64,000 nt of DNA, taken from NCBI GenBank assembly GCA_027575765.1, contig JANBPT010000039.1, forward strand, positions 34,145-98,144, given 5' to 3'. Source of the stretch: Tieghemiomyces parasiticus (lineage: Eukaryota > Kickxellomycota > Dimargaritomycetes > Dimargaritales > Dimargaritaceae). The translations under genes were made by a program, and so were the position numbers. Below are positions 50,918 through 63,000 of this stretch, piece after piece. The stretch's first letter is position 1. Every line of letters begins with the position of its first letter. Below the pieces are notes generated by a model that saw only the letters and a program-made list of their open reading frames with translations, did no database searches and was not told where the DNA came from.

Positions 50918-51564
50918 TCTTGCTTAGAGTCCTGCAGCTAGCCCGGCACTCGCATTTTGATTCACCCATCCACAACTACTTTCGTGTCAGCCGCGAGTCC
51001 GATGATGACGCCAATAATCAATACATCTAAGCAGATAGTCGGATCCGGTACCCCCAATTGTTGCACGTGAGTGGCATTGGACGAAGGCGAAAGTAGATAG
51101 GTTGGATTATATAATATAAAGGTGTTTAGAGAAAGGGGACCGGTAACGAGGGCCGGCAGTGATGTTTAGCCGACCTCAAGTCCGCCAGCTTTCCTCCCTT
51201 AAAATACCGAAGTGAATGACAAGTAAAAAATATGTCTCAGAAACTAACGCACGTGGATTTCGGAGTGCTAAAAGAAAACCACCTATCGCGGCCAGAGGCC
51301 GCTGGCCTACAGACTAAATATACAGTGATAGGGAGTAGGGATACATGCATCCGCCTGCGAGCGTCGCAGAGAGCTCACAGCTCCTTGATGGTATAAAGGT
51401 TACTCTGCTCGGATCTGTTAGGCAAGGGTTGTTGCGGCGGTAGTTTGGGAAAGGATATTGTCGTTAAGGTTTAGCGCCGGGGTACTAAATACGGCTAAGA
51501 GGAGTTAGGCACTCTTAGGAAAAATAAAAGGTCCGCCTTGCTAGTCTGTAACACAAATTGAGAC
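50918..51564. other. convergent intergenic
   Basis: 3' flanks of RCC1L (plus) and MAF1 (minus). AT-rich; no gene seen. Confidence 0.4.
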
Positions 51565-53265
51565 TTACAGGAGCGGCCGGGTCCGTGGGGACATTTCAAC
51601 ATCGCTAAACTCCATAGTGATGGGATACTCGTCCGTCAGCTCGTAGCTGTCCTCGTCGTCCTCCTCCGAATAGGAGGTCGGGCTGGTGCACAGGGGGGAG
51701 ACAAGATCGATCGGCATAGAGCTAGCCAATGTTAGTCCGGGCCTTGCAAAAGGAGTGAAAAAAAGGATTAGCCGGGCAAAGTGGTACCGGGTGTGACTTA
51801 CCTTTGACAGGTGCAACTAAAATATACCACACGCTTCAGATGGCGGTTGAAGAAGAAGTAGTGGAGCGACCAGCTGATGTGTCGGGTAATGCAGGCGGGG
51901 ACGGGGGAGGGGGGGTGTGGTAGGGAGGGGATGGCGGACAACGACGCACGCACCATGGGAGCACACACGGTCAGGGTCCCCAGGGAGGTGGGGGTCACGC
52001 ATTCGGGACGGATTTCGCGAAAAGGGAATTTTCAGAAATCAGCAATGTTGAATACGGTGGAGACAGGGCCAGAAGACCCCGTCTCCGGGGGGGTTTGTTT
52101 GGAATAGGTATGGGGGGGAGGTTTCGTGGGCCCGTGCCGTGAAGGACAGGCAGACCCCTCAGAACCTGAGCCCAGGCCCCATACCTAAAACATCAATCTA
52201 GCTAAATATACTGGCGAGTCTAAGTTATACAAGTCTATGAGCAGGCAGTAGGTGGCGGGTCAGTGTAGGTGGTGTCACATGGTGGGAAGGGAGGCGTGCG
52301 GTTGGCACGCCTTCCACCCTGCACCATGTCCCGGGCCTTACATAGAGCCACTAGAAATTAAAGAGCGTAACTTACATGGAGCCGTTCTCACCAAAGGGGT
52401 TGGCATCGTCGTCAGGATGGAACGAGTAGACGCTGGCCTCGCCGAGGTGAATGTTGGCGTCGACGTTCTCCCACATGTTGTGTCTGCGGATGGCAGAGGT
52501 GTTGCCAGCGGTAAACAAGGTCGAGTTGATGTCGTTCATGACGGCGGTCACGTCCGGCTCGTGCGTAAACTGCTCGGGCTTAATGGAGCGGAAGTCGTAG
52601 TCCGGGAAGGATGCGTTGAGAGTAGCGATCAGGTAGAAGAGCACCTTGCGCGACGATGACTCGGTAAGGGGTCCGAACGGCGAGATGATGTGGCTGAGGG
52701 ACTGCTCCGGTGACAGGCTGGCGGCCTCGAGCAAGTCCTCCTGGAATTTGTTCTCAAAGAACTTGTAGAGCTTTTTATCGGCAGCTACGGATTTGCCTGG
52801 TGAGGGTGGAGGGATACCACGATAGGTGAGGTGAGGCTGAATGAGGGGTTAGCGGTGAGAAGTAAAGTGGGGTGGGGCAGCTCTAAGGGGGGACAGGGAG
52901 GGGTGGGAACTGGAAGCTGTTTCGTTCCAGATTTCCCCCCCCCCACAGCCGGCCGCCCGAACCATGGGGTTTTTCACATCCACAGTGGGTCGTGGGCGCA
53001 CATATGCACAGTCAAAAAAGGGGGGTTGAGGTCATGTTATGTGGTCACCACAACAGTGACGCGAGGACACGCTAGTGTTCCTCTGATAACACTGCAGGCC
53101 CGTGGGCCTAGCCGTCACAGCAGGCAGTGGCGCTTCGATGGACCACAGCAGTAAAAACTTACAGGAGTAGGCTTCCAGGCGGCCGCTGACCTTGTTCTCT
53201 CCCGAAGTCTCAAAGTTGAGAGCCTGGGTTATTGTGCTGAACTCGCGGACTTCCAAGTACTTCAT
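51565..53265 (-). CDS. MAF1: MAF1, repressor of RNA polymerase III (4 exons)
   Basis: Join of 53265-53163, 52796-52376, 51873-51802 and 51721-51565 gives 250 residues. Introns are 366, 502 and 80 bases (phases 1, 2, 2), all with GTAAGT donors and CAG or TAG acceptors. The A box starts at residue 1: MKYLEVREFSTITQAL, then GRLEAYSCK. The B/C boxes include RKVLFYLIATLNASFPDYDF, DDDANPFGENGS and WSLHYFFFNRHLKRVVYFSC, all matching MAF1. The acidic C-terminal tail is SYSEEDDEDSYEL. MAF1 binds Pol III and blocks tRNA and 5S transcription when TORC1 and related signals are low. The TAA stop lies inside CTGTAAGTC, itself a good donor, so a further small 3' exon cannot be excluded. Confidence 0.93.
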
Positions 53266-53900
53266 CGCGGAGGCTGAGGGGAGGTGGAGGGATCCGGGGA
53301 AGAGAAGGGTGCGTAGAGGCTGAGGGGAGAGTAGTTGTTTTTTTCTTTTTTTTAAAGAAAAAGGATAAGCTGGAGGAGGAGTGCTGAAGCGTAAGGTGAA
53401 TAGCAGGAATCAGAAGCGTGACGAAGTGAAGAAATGGAAAGGGCGAGGACTGGGTCACGACAGATGAGATTACAAATAGAAATGCGAAGAATGCAATAAG
53501 GGTCGGAATGACGAGTGCGGGGTAAGCGGCGGTACAAAAGGCAGCGGAGCGGTCCAGGCCTTGTCGCCAAAAGAATAGGCTTCGTGGGAAGGGGCGGAAC
53601 GTGGACCGAGGATGTCGGGTGAAGTGGAGGCGAAATCGCAAGAAGGGTCGGCTGGTAGAACGTGGGGCGGGAAGGCAAAGCGGCTGGCGTAGGCGCACGT
53701 GTCTCAGGGGTGCATTGTAGAGTAAGGTAGAAGGGATACAACGGCCGACAGGGGAGAGCCGCCGCTTATATGTGGAGCAGCTTGGATTGACGGTGGGATG
53801 GGCACATGCAAGGGAGGGGGAAGCACACAATGTCCTGTAGGTAAGGTGGGAGGGGCCGGCAAGATGGTAGGCGGTGACGAGATTTAAGGGGTGTGCGACG
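53266..53900 (-). promoter_or_regulatory. pyrimidine-rich leader of MAF1
   Basis: Strongly purine-rich on the plus strand, hence C/T-rich on the coding strand, directly upstream of the MAF1 start. The open frame over it (53210-53830 minus) is Pro/Ser/Thr/Leu-rich and reflects composition. A poly-T palindrome lies at 53337-53365. Confidence 0.45.
53337..53365. repeat. T-rich imperfect palindrome, copy 2
   Basis: TTTTTCTTT, a T-run, then AAAGAAAAAGGA: 9-base complementary arms, almost the same string as at 6080-6106. Confidence 0.5.
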
Positions 53901-56197
53901 GGAATGAGGGCGCACGAAAGGACAGAAGCTGGACAATAAGCGTACCGGTGGCAACGTCAAACATGGGGGTCAAGTTGGTAGGGGGGGCGAGAAGTCTCCC
54001 TCCGCTGTTATCCAGCATGGTAAAGGGGGAGTCTGTACCTTCAGGGAGGGGAGGTGCAGGTATAATTGCTCAGCCGTGCCCTCACCAATCGTTCGGGTCT
54101 CCGGGGAAACGTGCCCGAACGCGACACCACATCTAGCCACAAGCTCATGACAGCCGCAGAGAAACGACCAACCACAGCCCCGGGGGCGCAAACCGACCTA
54201 GAGATTCAGAGGGAGGAGGGAGGGTCTACTGCCCAGTGATGCGCTCAAGGGACCGCCCAACTAAACGGTCCTCTAAGACACGGTGAAACGTCTCGGTTAG
54301 AATTACCGCGCTGGCGAGGGGTGGCGACAGCAAGGTGGCTATGTGAGACCCTTTGGATCCAAGACAAGCGATCTGAAATGGCTATAGGCCGAGACCAGTA
54401 CCAAGAGGGTGGATGAGAGGGGATGGCCTCGTGCCCACAAACGCATAATAGTGCGGCTTCTACCATCGATACCCCCACCAACGTCACCGGTCACGGTCCA
54501 TCCCATCGTTCAGTCCTCGTGACCCCCTTCCCTTCGTCTGTTACACCGACGAAGGGGAGCGCCTCAGAACCCAGCAAAAAAGATCCTATACAGAAGGCAC
54601 GCTGGTCATCAAACATGCACATCCTTCTTTCTGGGTAGAGTGGTGGTCACCTGTGACCCCTATTGGAACCACCTTTATTTCCGCATATTCCTTCCACTCC
54701 TCCGCTGATCATTCAGGGGTGGTGAAGTAGTTCTGTAACGGTCACCTAATAATACAGTAAATCTCACAAAGTGAGTTCACCATTTTATTCCGACCCCCCC
54801 TCCCGAGGCAATGGGGGGGGTGCCATCAATGTCTCCAACGGTTACGGTGGAGACCGTAATAAATGCCGTACCGGACCAAGTAGCTTGGACTTATTGAACC
54901 CAAAGTCCCATATGGCGACCCGGCACGCTAGGAGAATTCGGAGAGCGACGGTGGCCTGGGATCTAATGTCGATGCGATGGGTTGGATACGCGTGCTACCA
55001 TTATGTTTGCATTGTATATCTCCAGAGTTTGTACGAACTACCTGGAGCCTGTCTATCATATCCATGGCAGATGTGCATTTATAAATTGCGTGATCATATT
55101 GACAAAATCAAACCAGGAATGCTGCGACGGAGTGTGCTGCCCGAGGGGAGGAGCAATCAAAGGAAAGACCGAGGGAGAGTCGCAAGGCAAGCAGGCCAAA
55201 TTTGAATAAAGGAAACAGGAGTTAATTACGTACTTAACGTTCCTACAATTATGGGCGATGCGTGGTCTTTAAATATGTGCGGTTTGGGTGATGATGGGAA
55301 ACCGGTTGGGTGTAGACGGAGGTGGTTGGTTCCGGGCCCTTCTCTATGAAGAGGCAGATCCGGAATCGAGTCGAGTTCACCTCTGAAGTCGAAAGGTCAC
55401 CGCCTTCCTATTTTACCAAAGGATGTGCACCATCTGCGCTGGAAGTTTTCGGTGTTTCCATTAGGAAGACAGATCCTGGAGGGAGGCGGCGTCCTTAAGG
55501 CTGGGAGGCTCCCCAGGGGGGGGACACCTAGGTTACAACGCAGCTTATTACGAGCCAATCCCTCATATTTAATTACTTTCAACATGCTATTCCTGCATCT
55601 TGAAGCCCATTCCCCCATACTCGGAAAAAAGAAATACCACATCATTGTGCATCATCCGGGCCAACAGCCGCTCTTCTTTACTGCAACACCACTATTAGGT
55701 ATTATCGCTTGCGGTAATGGAGAAAAACACACTCACATGCTACGTTCACCAATTACTGGAGTTTTCTATGATTCTTTACGTGTCAGGGCTAGTACGCGAA
55801 AAAATTAAAATCTAATTATAATGGGTAGATGTGACCAATACGGGTAATGTTACGGAGCAAGGAGGATATCAGGAACAACAGGGTCTTACATAGGACGACC
55901 ATAAAGACGAAAGCCGCTGGTGCAGATTAAGGAGAGCGGGCGGTGACCCACCATGGGGATGTAAAATAATAAATGATTGGCAGTGTGTGTGTGTGGAGGG
56001 GGGACTGAGGGGAAACTATTAGGTGGAAAAATACAGGGTGGGCGAGATAAAGGCAGGGGGGTTGGCAGGATTAGAGGTAGAGGGTATGGGGGAGGGGTTG
56101 GTAAATTGTTCAGAAGGTGGGTGGTGTGGTGAAACAAAATATATACCATGACTGCGACTTCCACCCCTCCCCGCTTCCTCGGTACAGGTCGCGACGC
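53901..56197. other. intergenic, no firm gene
   Basis: 2.3 kb without a recognised gene apart from the weak cysteine-rich frame at 55003. Frames at 54771-55205 and 55425-55808 have no recognisable domain. A short GT tract lies at about 55983-55994. Confidence 0.4.
55003..55209 (+). CDS. possible small cysteine-rich protein
   Basis: A 68-residue frame with eight cysteines: single ones at about 10, 24 and 29, then pairs and singles in ECCDGVCCP (about 40-46). Its C-terminal third is Lys/Gly/Glu-rich. The closely paired cysteines recall disulfide-rich secreted peptides, but there is no signal peptide here (MFALYISRVC is too short). I cannot connect a signal-bearing upstream exon with confidence. 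This may be chance or the last exon of a gene. Confidence 0.2.
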   Translation: MFALYISRVCTNYLEPVYHIHGRCAFINCVIILTKSNQECCDGVCCPRGGAIKGKTEGESQGKQAKFE

Positions 56198-59182
56198 TCA
56201 CTCCCAGTCCCCACGCTCCAGCTCAATCTCAATCTCGAGATCAGTCTCGAGAATCTCACGGTAACACTCAAACTTTTGGAGGTTCAGATACTGCTTCTTG
56301 ATCTGCGACCGTAGGTTGTCGAGGACGATAGTAGCGCGCTGCCGCGTAGTCTTTTGGAAAGGCACCATAATGGCCAACTGTTGGTGTAGACGGAGGTCTT
56401 CTTGCAACCGCTGCTTAAGTACCGCGATTCGATCCTCCAGCTCCACAATCTTTCCTTTGAGGATCTCACGGCGAGATAAGAAGGCGATGCGGTCCCGGAG
56501 GGCGTCGTACGAGTTGCGGCCACAGGACCGCGTGGCATTCGGGTGGGGTGGGAGAGACGACGGTGGATAGCCAATCTCACCACCACTGCGCCGCGGGAGG
56601 GAACCAGGTTGGTCGATGGGTGGCGGGCTCGGGATTGACGGGGCCGTGGCCGCCCGGGATAGACGCGGGGACGTCGCGGTGCTCACTACAATCACGGCGG
56701 GCGCACTTCCCGGTCGTGGACCTAAAGAGGAGCCAGGGGACTCCACGGCGGCGGCAGCGGTGGTGCAGGCCGGCCCGTCCCCACCCTTTAATGGACTGGT
56801 GCCTTTGACATTACGGGAGAGACTGCGATCGGCAGCAAGGATAGACTCTACAGCCTGGGCAGGATCGGGCGAGGTCATCGGTGGTGGAGGGTTGACGGGC
56901 GCCGTTACTGTCGAAGAGGCCGGATGCGGGGTTGGGCCGCCACCGATAGGCGGGCTGGCCGGCGGGGAGAAGGATAGGTGGTTGTAGGCCATAGGACTGG
57001 GCTTGCGGAACGACCCAGCCCCGGGGGCGTAGCCACCAGCCGCGCTTGACAGCGGCCCTCGCAGGGAACCGGTCGCATGGCTGGACATTTGAGAGGGTAG
57101 GTGGATGGCGGAGGCGGCTGAGGTAGGTGTGCGGTGGTAGGCAACACCCAGGTCGACGCTGTCGTGGAAGTTACCCCATTGGTCCGAGTCTACGGTGATG
57201 GTAGGCGTGGCAGCGCCGCGAGTAGCGACCGCCAAGGTTTTGAAGGCGGCCGCGTAGTTGATCTTGGCCATCCAGTCGTCCACGTCGTCGTCGGACGAGG
57301 CCCGGAATAGGTACTGCCGACCGTCACCAGCCACAAACCGGAACACATAGGGGTACTTGGTGTAGTCGCTGTCCAGCACGCACACGCCGTTGACGGTGGG
57401 AATAACGGTGTGCGGTTTCGGGGGCGGGCTGGCGTACTTTACGCTTTGGTCACCGCGACTGAATGAGAAGGGATTGAGCGCGAAGGATGACGACGAGGTA
57501 GAGAGGAACGAGGCCCCGCCAGTGCCGTCCCCTTCGTCCCCCTCTCCTTCGGCCCCCGGATCGGCGCGCTGGCCCGGCGGCATCCGATTCTTGGGATTCT
57601 GGAACCAGTCAATGTTGCGGAACAGGACCAGCTGACTGCCGCTGAGTACCACCCAAAAGTCTTTCCACCCGCGCATGGGGGCCCGCTTCCCGTTCTCGAG
57701 GATGTCCACCTTGCGAACCAGGAACCCTTCCTTAGCACAGCGCAGGACGGTGACGGAGGGTGTGGGCTTTTCGTTGGCGGCGTGGTTGGCGATGGCCAAC
57801 GGGGCTGAGCCCCGGCCACCCACCGCCAGACGGTTCGGCCGCATGAGCGGCACGTTCATCTTGAACACACCCTTCATGATGGCGTCACGGAGAATTGATT
57901 GCGAGCCATGGTAGGAGTAGGGAGACTGATTGGGTGAGTAAGGTCCCAGCTTGGGGGAGAGCATGGCAGTGGTGACTTGCTGCATCAGAGCCACCGGCCG
58001 GTTCGGTAGGGAGGTGGACTGCGAGCGACCCAGCAGTTTCTTCTTGACCCATGAGAAGCCTGACGCGGCGCTGCTTTGGCTTTGGGTCCGGCTGAGCGGG
58101 GCGGGCCCGTCTGGGATGAGCTGCGGGGATGACGCGCTGCCCGTGCGGTGGACGTCAGTTGCGCGACCCAGGGCGTCGGCAGTGGAGGCCGAAGAAAGGG
58201 AGGACGAAGTGGAGGGTCGTTGGGTATGCAAGGCTGTCGCGGTGGCCCCCACCGAGGGGGCGGTCGGCGGCTGTAGGGTGGGTCCGGCGGCACGGTCGAT
58301 CTGGTCGGCGTAAAAGAACTGCAGGTGGGTAATATTGTCGTACAGAATGTCCAGCACCTCGTTAGGCACCCGACAGTCCGTGTCCATCCCGCGGGTCATC
58401 TTGATGTACTGCTCCTTGGTCATCTTGTGCTTAACGTGGACATTGTGGGCATCAGTGTGTAGGAGCATCAGGGAGAAGGCGAGGCTGTACACAGCATCGG
58501 CTGAGTCGAAAAGTTCCGGGTTGCTTTCGTGATAGCGCTTGGCGAACCCATGGATAATGCGGTCGATCTGCTGGGATTCCTTGGGTAAGTGGAGCTCGCC
58601 CAGGAGCTTACGGAGTGCCAAGTCGAGGGGTTGACCGGTAAAGTCCAAGGTGGACATGTAGGTCTGCAGGAGGGCCTCGTGGAAGCCATCTTTCCGGGCG
58701 AGTAGAGTGCCTAGTTCGGATTTGGGATGGGTTTGGCGTAGGTGATCTAGGACCTCGCGAGGGTCTCGCTCCTTGTGGTTGAGGGTATCTTCGATCCGGG
58801 CGTAGAAATCGGCGTCCCGGGACCGTCGGACGCTGCGCTGCCGTGAGAGCCGTTGCTGCTCTTTCAACTTATCGACTGTCCGCGCCGAGGCGGACAGAGG
58901 GATAGGCGAGGTGGCTAATTTTCGTACGGAAGGCCGGGCGACCAGCGGCGCGCGTGGGGTGGGCTGAGCAGTACTCGGTGGCCGGGTGGTGGGGGCCGAC
59001 CGAGAGAGTGGCGATGCGGGGTCGGCCGCTGCGGAATCCGACGCCGTCGGCACCGCCAGGACGACGGCCGGAGCGACTGGGTGAACGGGAGCCTCGACAG
59101 AGAGCGGGTGGTGGCGGGTGGGCGGGTAGGGTACCGAAGTGGTAGACATGGTCGGACGCAGAGTTTCAACGGGGGCCACCAT
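56198..59182 (-). CDS. Arf guanine-nucleotide exchange factor with Sec7 and PH domains
   Basis: 994 residues in one exon. A Pro/Ser/Thr-rich N-terminus is followed by a Sec7 domain at about residues 125-297. It holds the catalytic glutamate-finger region HLPKESQQIDRIIHGFAKRY (Glu near residue 202) and LMLLHTDAHNVHVKHKMT. A long Ser/Pro linker leads to a PH domain at about 480-645, running from KEGFLVRKVDILENGKR to DDWMAKINYAAAF and interrupted by a Gly/Glu/Ser-rich insert. A second low-complexity linker and a C-terminal coiled coil (about 895-994) follow. Sec7, then PH, then coiled coil is the order of EFA6/PSD-type exchange factors and fungal Sec73-like proteins, which activate Arf GTPases at the plasma membrane or endosomes. 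The Met at 59149 is an alternative start. Confidence 0.88.
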   Translation of the reverse strand: MVAPVETLRPTMSTTSVPYPPTRHHPLSVEAPVHPVAPAVVLAVPTASDSAAADPASPLSRSAPTTRPPSTAQPTPRAPLVARPSVRKLATSPIPLSASARTVDKLKEQQRLSRQRSVRRSRDADFYARIEDTLNHKERDPREVLDHLRQTHPKSELGTLLARKDGFHEALLQTYMSTLDFTGQPLDLALRKLLGELHLPKESQQIDRIIHGFAKRYHESNPELFDSADAVYSLAFSLMLLHTDAHNVHVKHKMTKEQYIKMTRGMDTDCRVPNEVLDILYDNITHLQFFYADQIDRAAGPTLQPPTAPSVGATATALHTQRPSTSSSLSSASTADALGRATDVHRTGSASSPQLIPDGPAPLSRTQSQSSAASGFSWVKKKLLGRSQSTSLPNRPVALMQQVTTAMLSPKLGPYSPNQSPYSYHGSQSILRDAIMKGVFKMNVPLMRPNRLAVGGRGSAPLAIANHAANEKPTPSVTVLRCAKEGFLVRKVDILENGKRAPMRGWKDFWVVLSGSQLVLFRNIDWFQNPKNRMPPGQRADPGAEGEGDEGDGTGGASFLSTSSSSFALNPFSFSRGDQSVKYASPPPKPHTVIPTVNGVCVLDSDYTKYPYVFRFVAGDGRQYLFRASSDDDVDDWMAKINYAAAFKTLAVATRGAATPTITVDSDQWGNFHDSVDLGVAYHRTPTSAASAIHLPSQMSSHATGSLRGPLSSAAGGYAPGAGSFRKPSPMAYNHLSFSPPASPPIGGGPTPHPASSTVTAPVNPPPPMTSPDPAQAVESILAADRSLSRNVKGTSPLKGGDGPACTTAAAAVESPGSSLGPRPGSAPAVIVVSTATSPRLSRAATAPSIPSPPPIDQPGSLPRRSGGEIGYPPSSLPPHPNATRSCGRNSYDALRDRIAFLSRREILKGKIVELEDRIAVLKQRLQEDLRLHQQLAIMVPFQKTTRQRATIVLDNLRSQIKKQYLNLQKFECYREILETDLEIEIELERGDWE

Positions 59183-60060
59183 AGCGGGTGGCGCGGCACT
59201 CGAACGGATTAGGCAATGCGTAGCAAGAGGGAGGGTCGAAGGATACGGGTGGGCTAGAAAAGGAGACTATACAAGTGCAGGTAGGGGGCGAAGCTACGCG
59301 AGGCGCCAGACAGGGGGGAGGTATGGAATAGGGGTCAGTGGACGGGAAGCGGACAAATCTAGTGAGGGAGGGAGCGGGAGGTGAAGAAGGATTAGGTTAC
59401 AAGCAGTAAGGTTCAGGGTTGGGAGACATACGGACGGAGAGAAAGGATGGGCAACTGGCCAGATTGCCACCCCCGAAGCGTTGGTAGTATGCAGAGGTTG
59501 ATGGGGGGATGGGTACAGCGACTGGGCTCGTTGGGTGCTCCGTACTCGTATGCGTGGGCCGGTGAAGGGAGTCGGTATGCTGCAGAGACAGTCAGGTTGG
59601 CGGAGATTGACCAGAGTTGGCGGAGGCGGGGATTAATAGCGTACTAGGAGGCGCGAGGGATGGGCTGGCGGTTGAATCGGCTACAAGACTGTCTTGTGCG
59701 AGTAGGTGTGGCTTGGATAATGCAAGGCCTGACGATGCTGGTTAGAGCGAGAATGTGGACGAGCAATGGATGTTCGGGGCTGCTCGAAGTAGATGTGCTG
59801 GCAAGTGATACGGAAAAAGACGCTAAAACCTCATGATGCGGAGTAGGTGGAAAAAATAGTTGGCAGTAGGGCAAAGTGGAGTAGAAGGGTTGAGCGCTAC
59901 GGTTGCGCTGTATATGGCACGGGTGTAGAATCAACTTGTGGGTAGCTAGTGGGAGCCATGGACGTTGATGGAGCTTTAGCGGAGGAAGGGGGGAGATAAG
60001 GGGCGCTAGGGGGGAAAAGGGCACTGGAGGAGGGGTGAGTGCGGGGGGGGGGAGGGTGAA
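59183..60060 (-). promoter_or_regulatory. pyrimidine-rich leader/promoter of the Arf-GEF gene
   Basis: Purine-rich on the plus strand, so C/T-rich on the coding strand, for about 850 bases upstream of the start. It has the same composition as the other gene leaders. Confidence 0.4.
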
Positions 60061-63000
60061 AAGGGCCCATTAGTGGGTAGGTAAAACGCCCGCTTATCAA
60101 ATCCACGCAAGTTATAGTGTCGCTGAAACGCCTATCCGAAGCACTTAAAAATGCCATGATCTTCAGCCCTGACCTCGGTGAGGTTGGAAGACGCAGTGAT
60201 GCCCGAGCGTTCCCCCCTTTTTTCTGCAAGCTTGGACCAGCTCCCCGCAGGACCGGCCATAAATAGCGCCTGCATGGTCAGGTGGAGAGGAGGGGCGTGC
60301 AGGTCTGAATGTTCAGTAGCAGTGTCCGAGGAAGTTCATCGACGCAGGCGCGCAGCGTGGCGACGTTATGCGAAGGTTTGTCATGCTGGGTGGGGTGCGG
60401 AGAATCGGTCGGACGGGGGCACCGTGGCCAGCGCACCACGATAAGTCAGGCGGGGGCCCAGGCAACCACTGGCAGCGGATCATTTAGTAGGCCGGCGTGG
60501 CAAGCCCGGGCCTGCCATCCACTGGACGTTGCATTAGTCAACCTGCATGATGGCCTGAGACACTGATCCATTTGAGGGAACGAGTATGGGCTGCACTGTC
60601 CACACTGCCATATTCTTTTTATTCCCGCTGTGAGCCAACAGTCCAGGAAGTGGACGGCCAAATGAGTGGTACAAGCAGCTGTTGTGGGAATAGCTGTATG
60701 CTGCTCAAAAAGGACGGGCTAAAGAGGCAAGCATGTGCGCCAGGCCCTGATGACTGGGGCTCCCCCCCACCAATCACTACCCAACTCCACTACGTTGGGA
60801 ATAGGGAGGGGGAGGTGCGGTTCTTTTTTTAGATGGCGGCGCTGCCCTTGATGACCCCGCCCATAGGGACCAGGCGACAGTGCCCCACCGTCCTCCGCTG
60901 GTGTTTAAGTTGGTTTAAGGGCGAGTAGCCCCACATGCGTCGACCAAAGGCGCCGTAAGGGTACCTGGTAGACGTGGCCGTCTTCCCAGTGACATATGGG
61001 TACAATGGAGCCTGATTTGATAGAGACCCCAGCTCACAACTGGCTAAACAGTGCATGTTAGAAATGGCACTGAATGATATGGACTTGGGCTGTGTTCAGT
61101 GCCCGTCCCGTTTGTACTGGATACGGGCCGTCCCCTTGCGGTGGGAGTGGGTCGATCTGATATTCGTATAGCACCGCCATGCGACCTGAGTTGGGCATAT
61201 CGGATGGCTAGCAGAGGCGCCGCGGGTTGGTGTAATATAGATAAAAAAGCACCGGGGGGTAGTGCCCGGGAAGGCTGGGGCTCTAGTCGCCATCCGACTT
61301 GCCTCGTACCGGGACGCTGGACATCAGAGAGATGGTACTTTAGACATCTAACGCCACCCTGTTACAATGGTCCCTGGGTATAACTAGGGCGCATGGGACT
61401 GTCGTCGTAACGGTCTTCCACGACGCCTATGTGAGCCCCCGGGAGGCGAGAACTGACCCGCCCTCACCAGAGGTGCTAGTTCGTTGCAGGCGCAAGAATA
61501 ATACAGGGCCTTAGGCAGGTGCGGTGCAGCCCTCCCCCCACTGTGCTGGCGTGCCATCGCGGGTACCAGGCCTATCGTATTTATCCATGACGCGTAGACA
61601 CTCGACCTCTGGTTGCAGGGCCGAGTACCTCTACTCGCCGACTCCATTCCAATCTGCCCCTCTGGGCTTACGCCTGCTCCCGCACCTACCCGTGCCGTTC
61701 CCCGCCTATTCGCGCCAGTAATAGTCAACAGGTCACAAGGGCTACCGGCCCGAAATGGCCATTTTACCTGCCCCCCTCGCTTACGCCCCTTAAGAGTTGT
61801 CGATTAACCCCGTCCTCTCGATTGGGCGGCGCATAGTAGACCTCTGGTTTTTCCCGTCCCATCGCCCTGCTAGCACCGCAGCTATTGGCCACTGAGCCCC
61901 TGGTAGCGTTGGTGTCTGACATCATTCGTGGGTATGGAACGTGTCGAACAGGGGATTTACACTCCCCCCTTCGTTAATTCAGTCTCCGATCCTCGGAATA
62001 CTTGTCCAGCCTACTGTACGCGCATGTAGGCCACCTATTGATCAATGCACGCCTAGGCGGATTAGGACTCGAAAGGAAGGGCGGGTGTGTTGCGAGCCCG
62101 GGTCAGGTCAGGCACTGGCTCATTCTATGGGCTGGCCGAGTCTCCCCAGGGTCGGGAAGGGTGCGTGGGCCGTACTTGGTAAACCGACTCAGGGGGCCGG
62201 CGTGCTACAACAGGGTCGGGGTGAGATCTCGATTGCGACATATTAGTAACAATCCAGGGTGTGTTGGTCAACAATGACATGTCCAGGCCTTTTGTTTGAA
62301 CTGTCCGTGCCTCAATGCACCTTAAAAAAGGGTCTAGCTTTGGTTGGCCAGCTATGGCTATCATCAACCTGGTATTGATTCCGATACCGTTTGGTGGCGT
62401 GCTCAGTCGGACGCTACGTAACTGCCCACAGCTTGGCCGGGTGTAGCTCGTTGTCTTCAGCGCAACGCCCTGTCCTATGGGCACATCGTTGCGCATGGAT
62501 AAGTATCACCGTTTATGGAGTCAAGGGAGAGTATGTGGGCCGGCAAATGGCTACGCATGGCCCGGTGACCTAGGGCACACAGGTGGATTGTCCCGTGCCC
62601 CCCCAACGGTTTATCCAAGTTCCAGGGATAACGATGGGAAGGTGCTGAGTAGCCGACGTGGCCCTTTCAGTCGCTACGATGTTCAGCCTGCTTTGCCCAG
62701 CGCCGCGATATTGGAAATGTCCGTTTCGCTGGGCTTCGGTACAAACGGCCAGTATTGCGGCGCGAAGGATTGACGGCTTGGGCATTCATACGTGCCAGGC
62801 AGTTCAATCGCGAACGACACGCGCAAGGGTATACAGATATACCTTTCTATAGGCCAGTAGCCTAGGGCATTAAGCCTCGTGTCCCGTGTACGGCATATAA
62901 GTAGGGGCTGTAACTTGGGTGGTCGCCCTTCGACCTGCCTCTACAGTATATCGGCCAGTTTGTCCCCTCCGTTTACATGTCTGGGTAGCTGTCGATATTC

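Noticed and set aside
53210..53830. 206-residue minus-strand frame overlapping the MAF1 start
   Set aside because: It runs through the MAF1 leader, is low complexity and is out of frame with MAF1.
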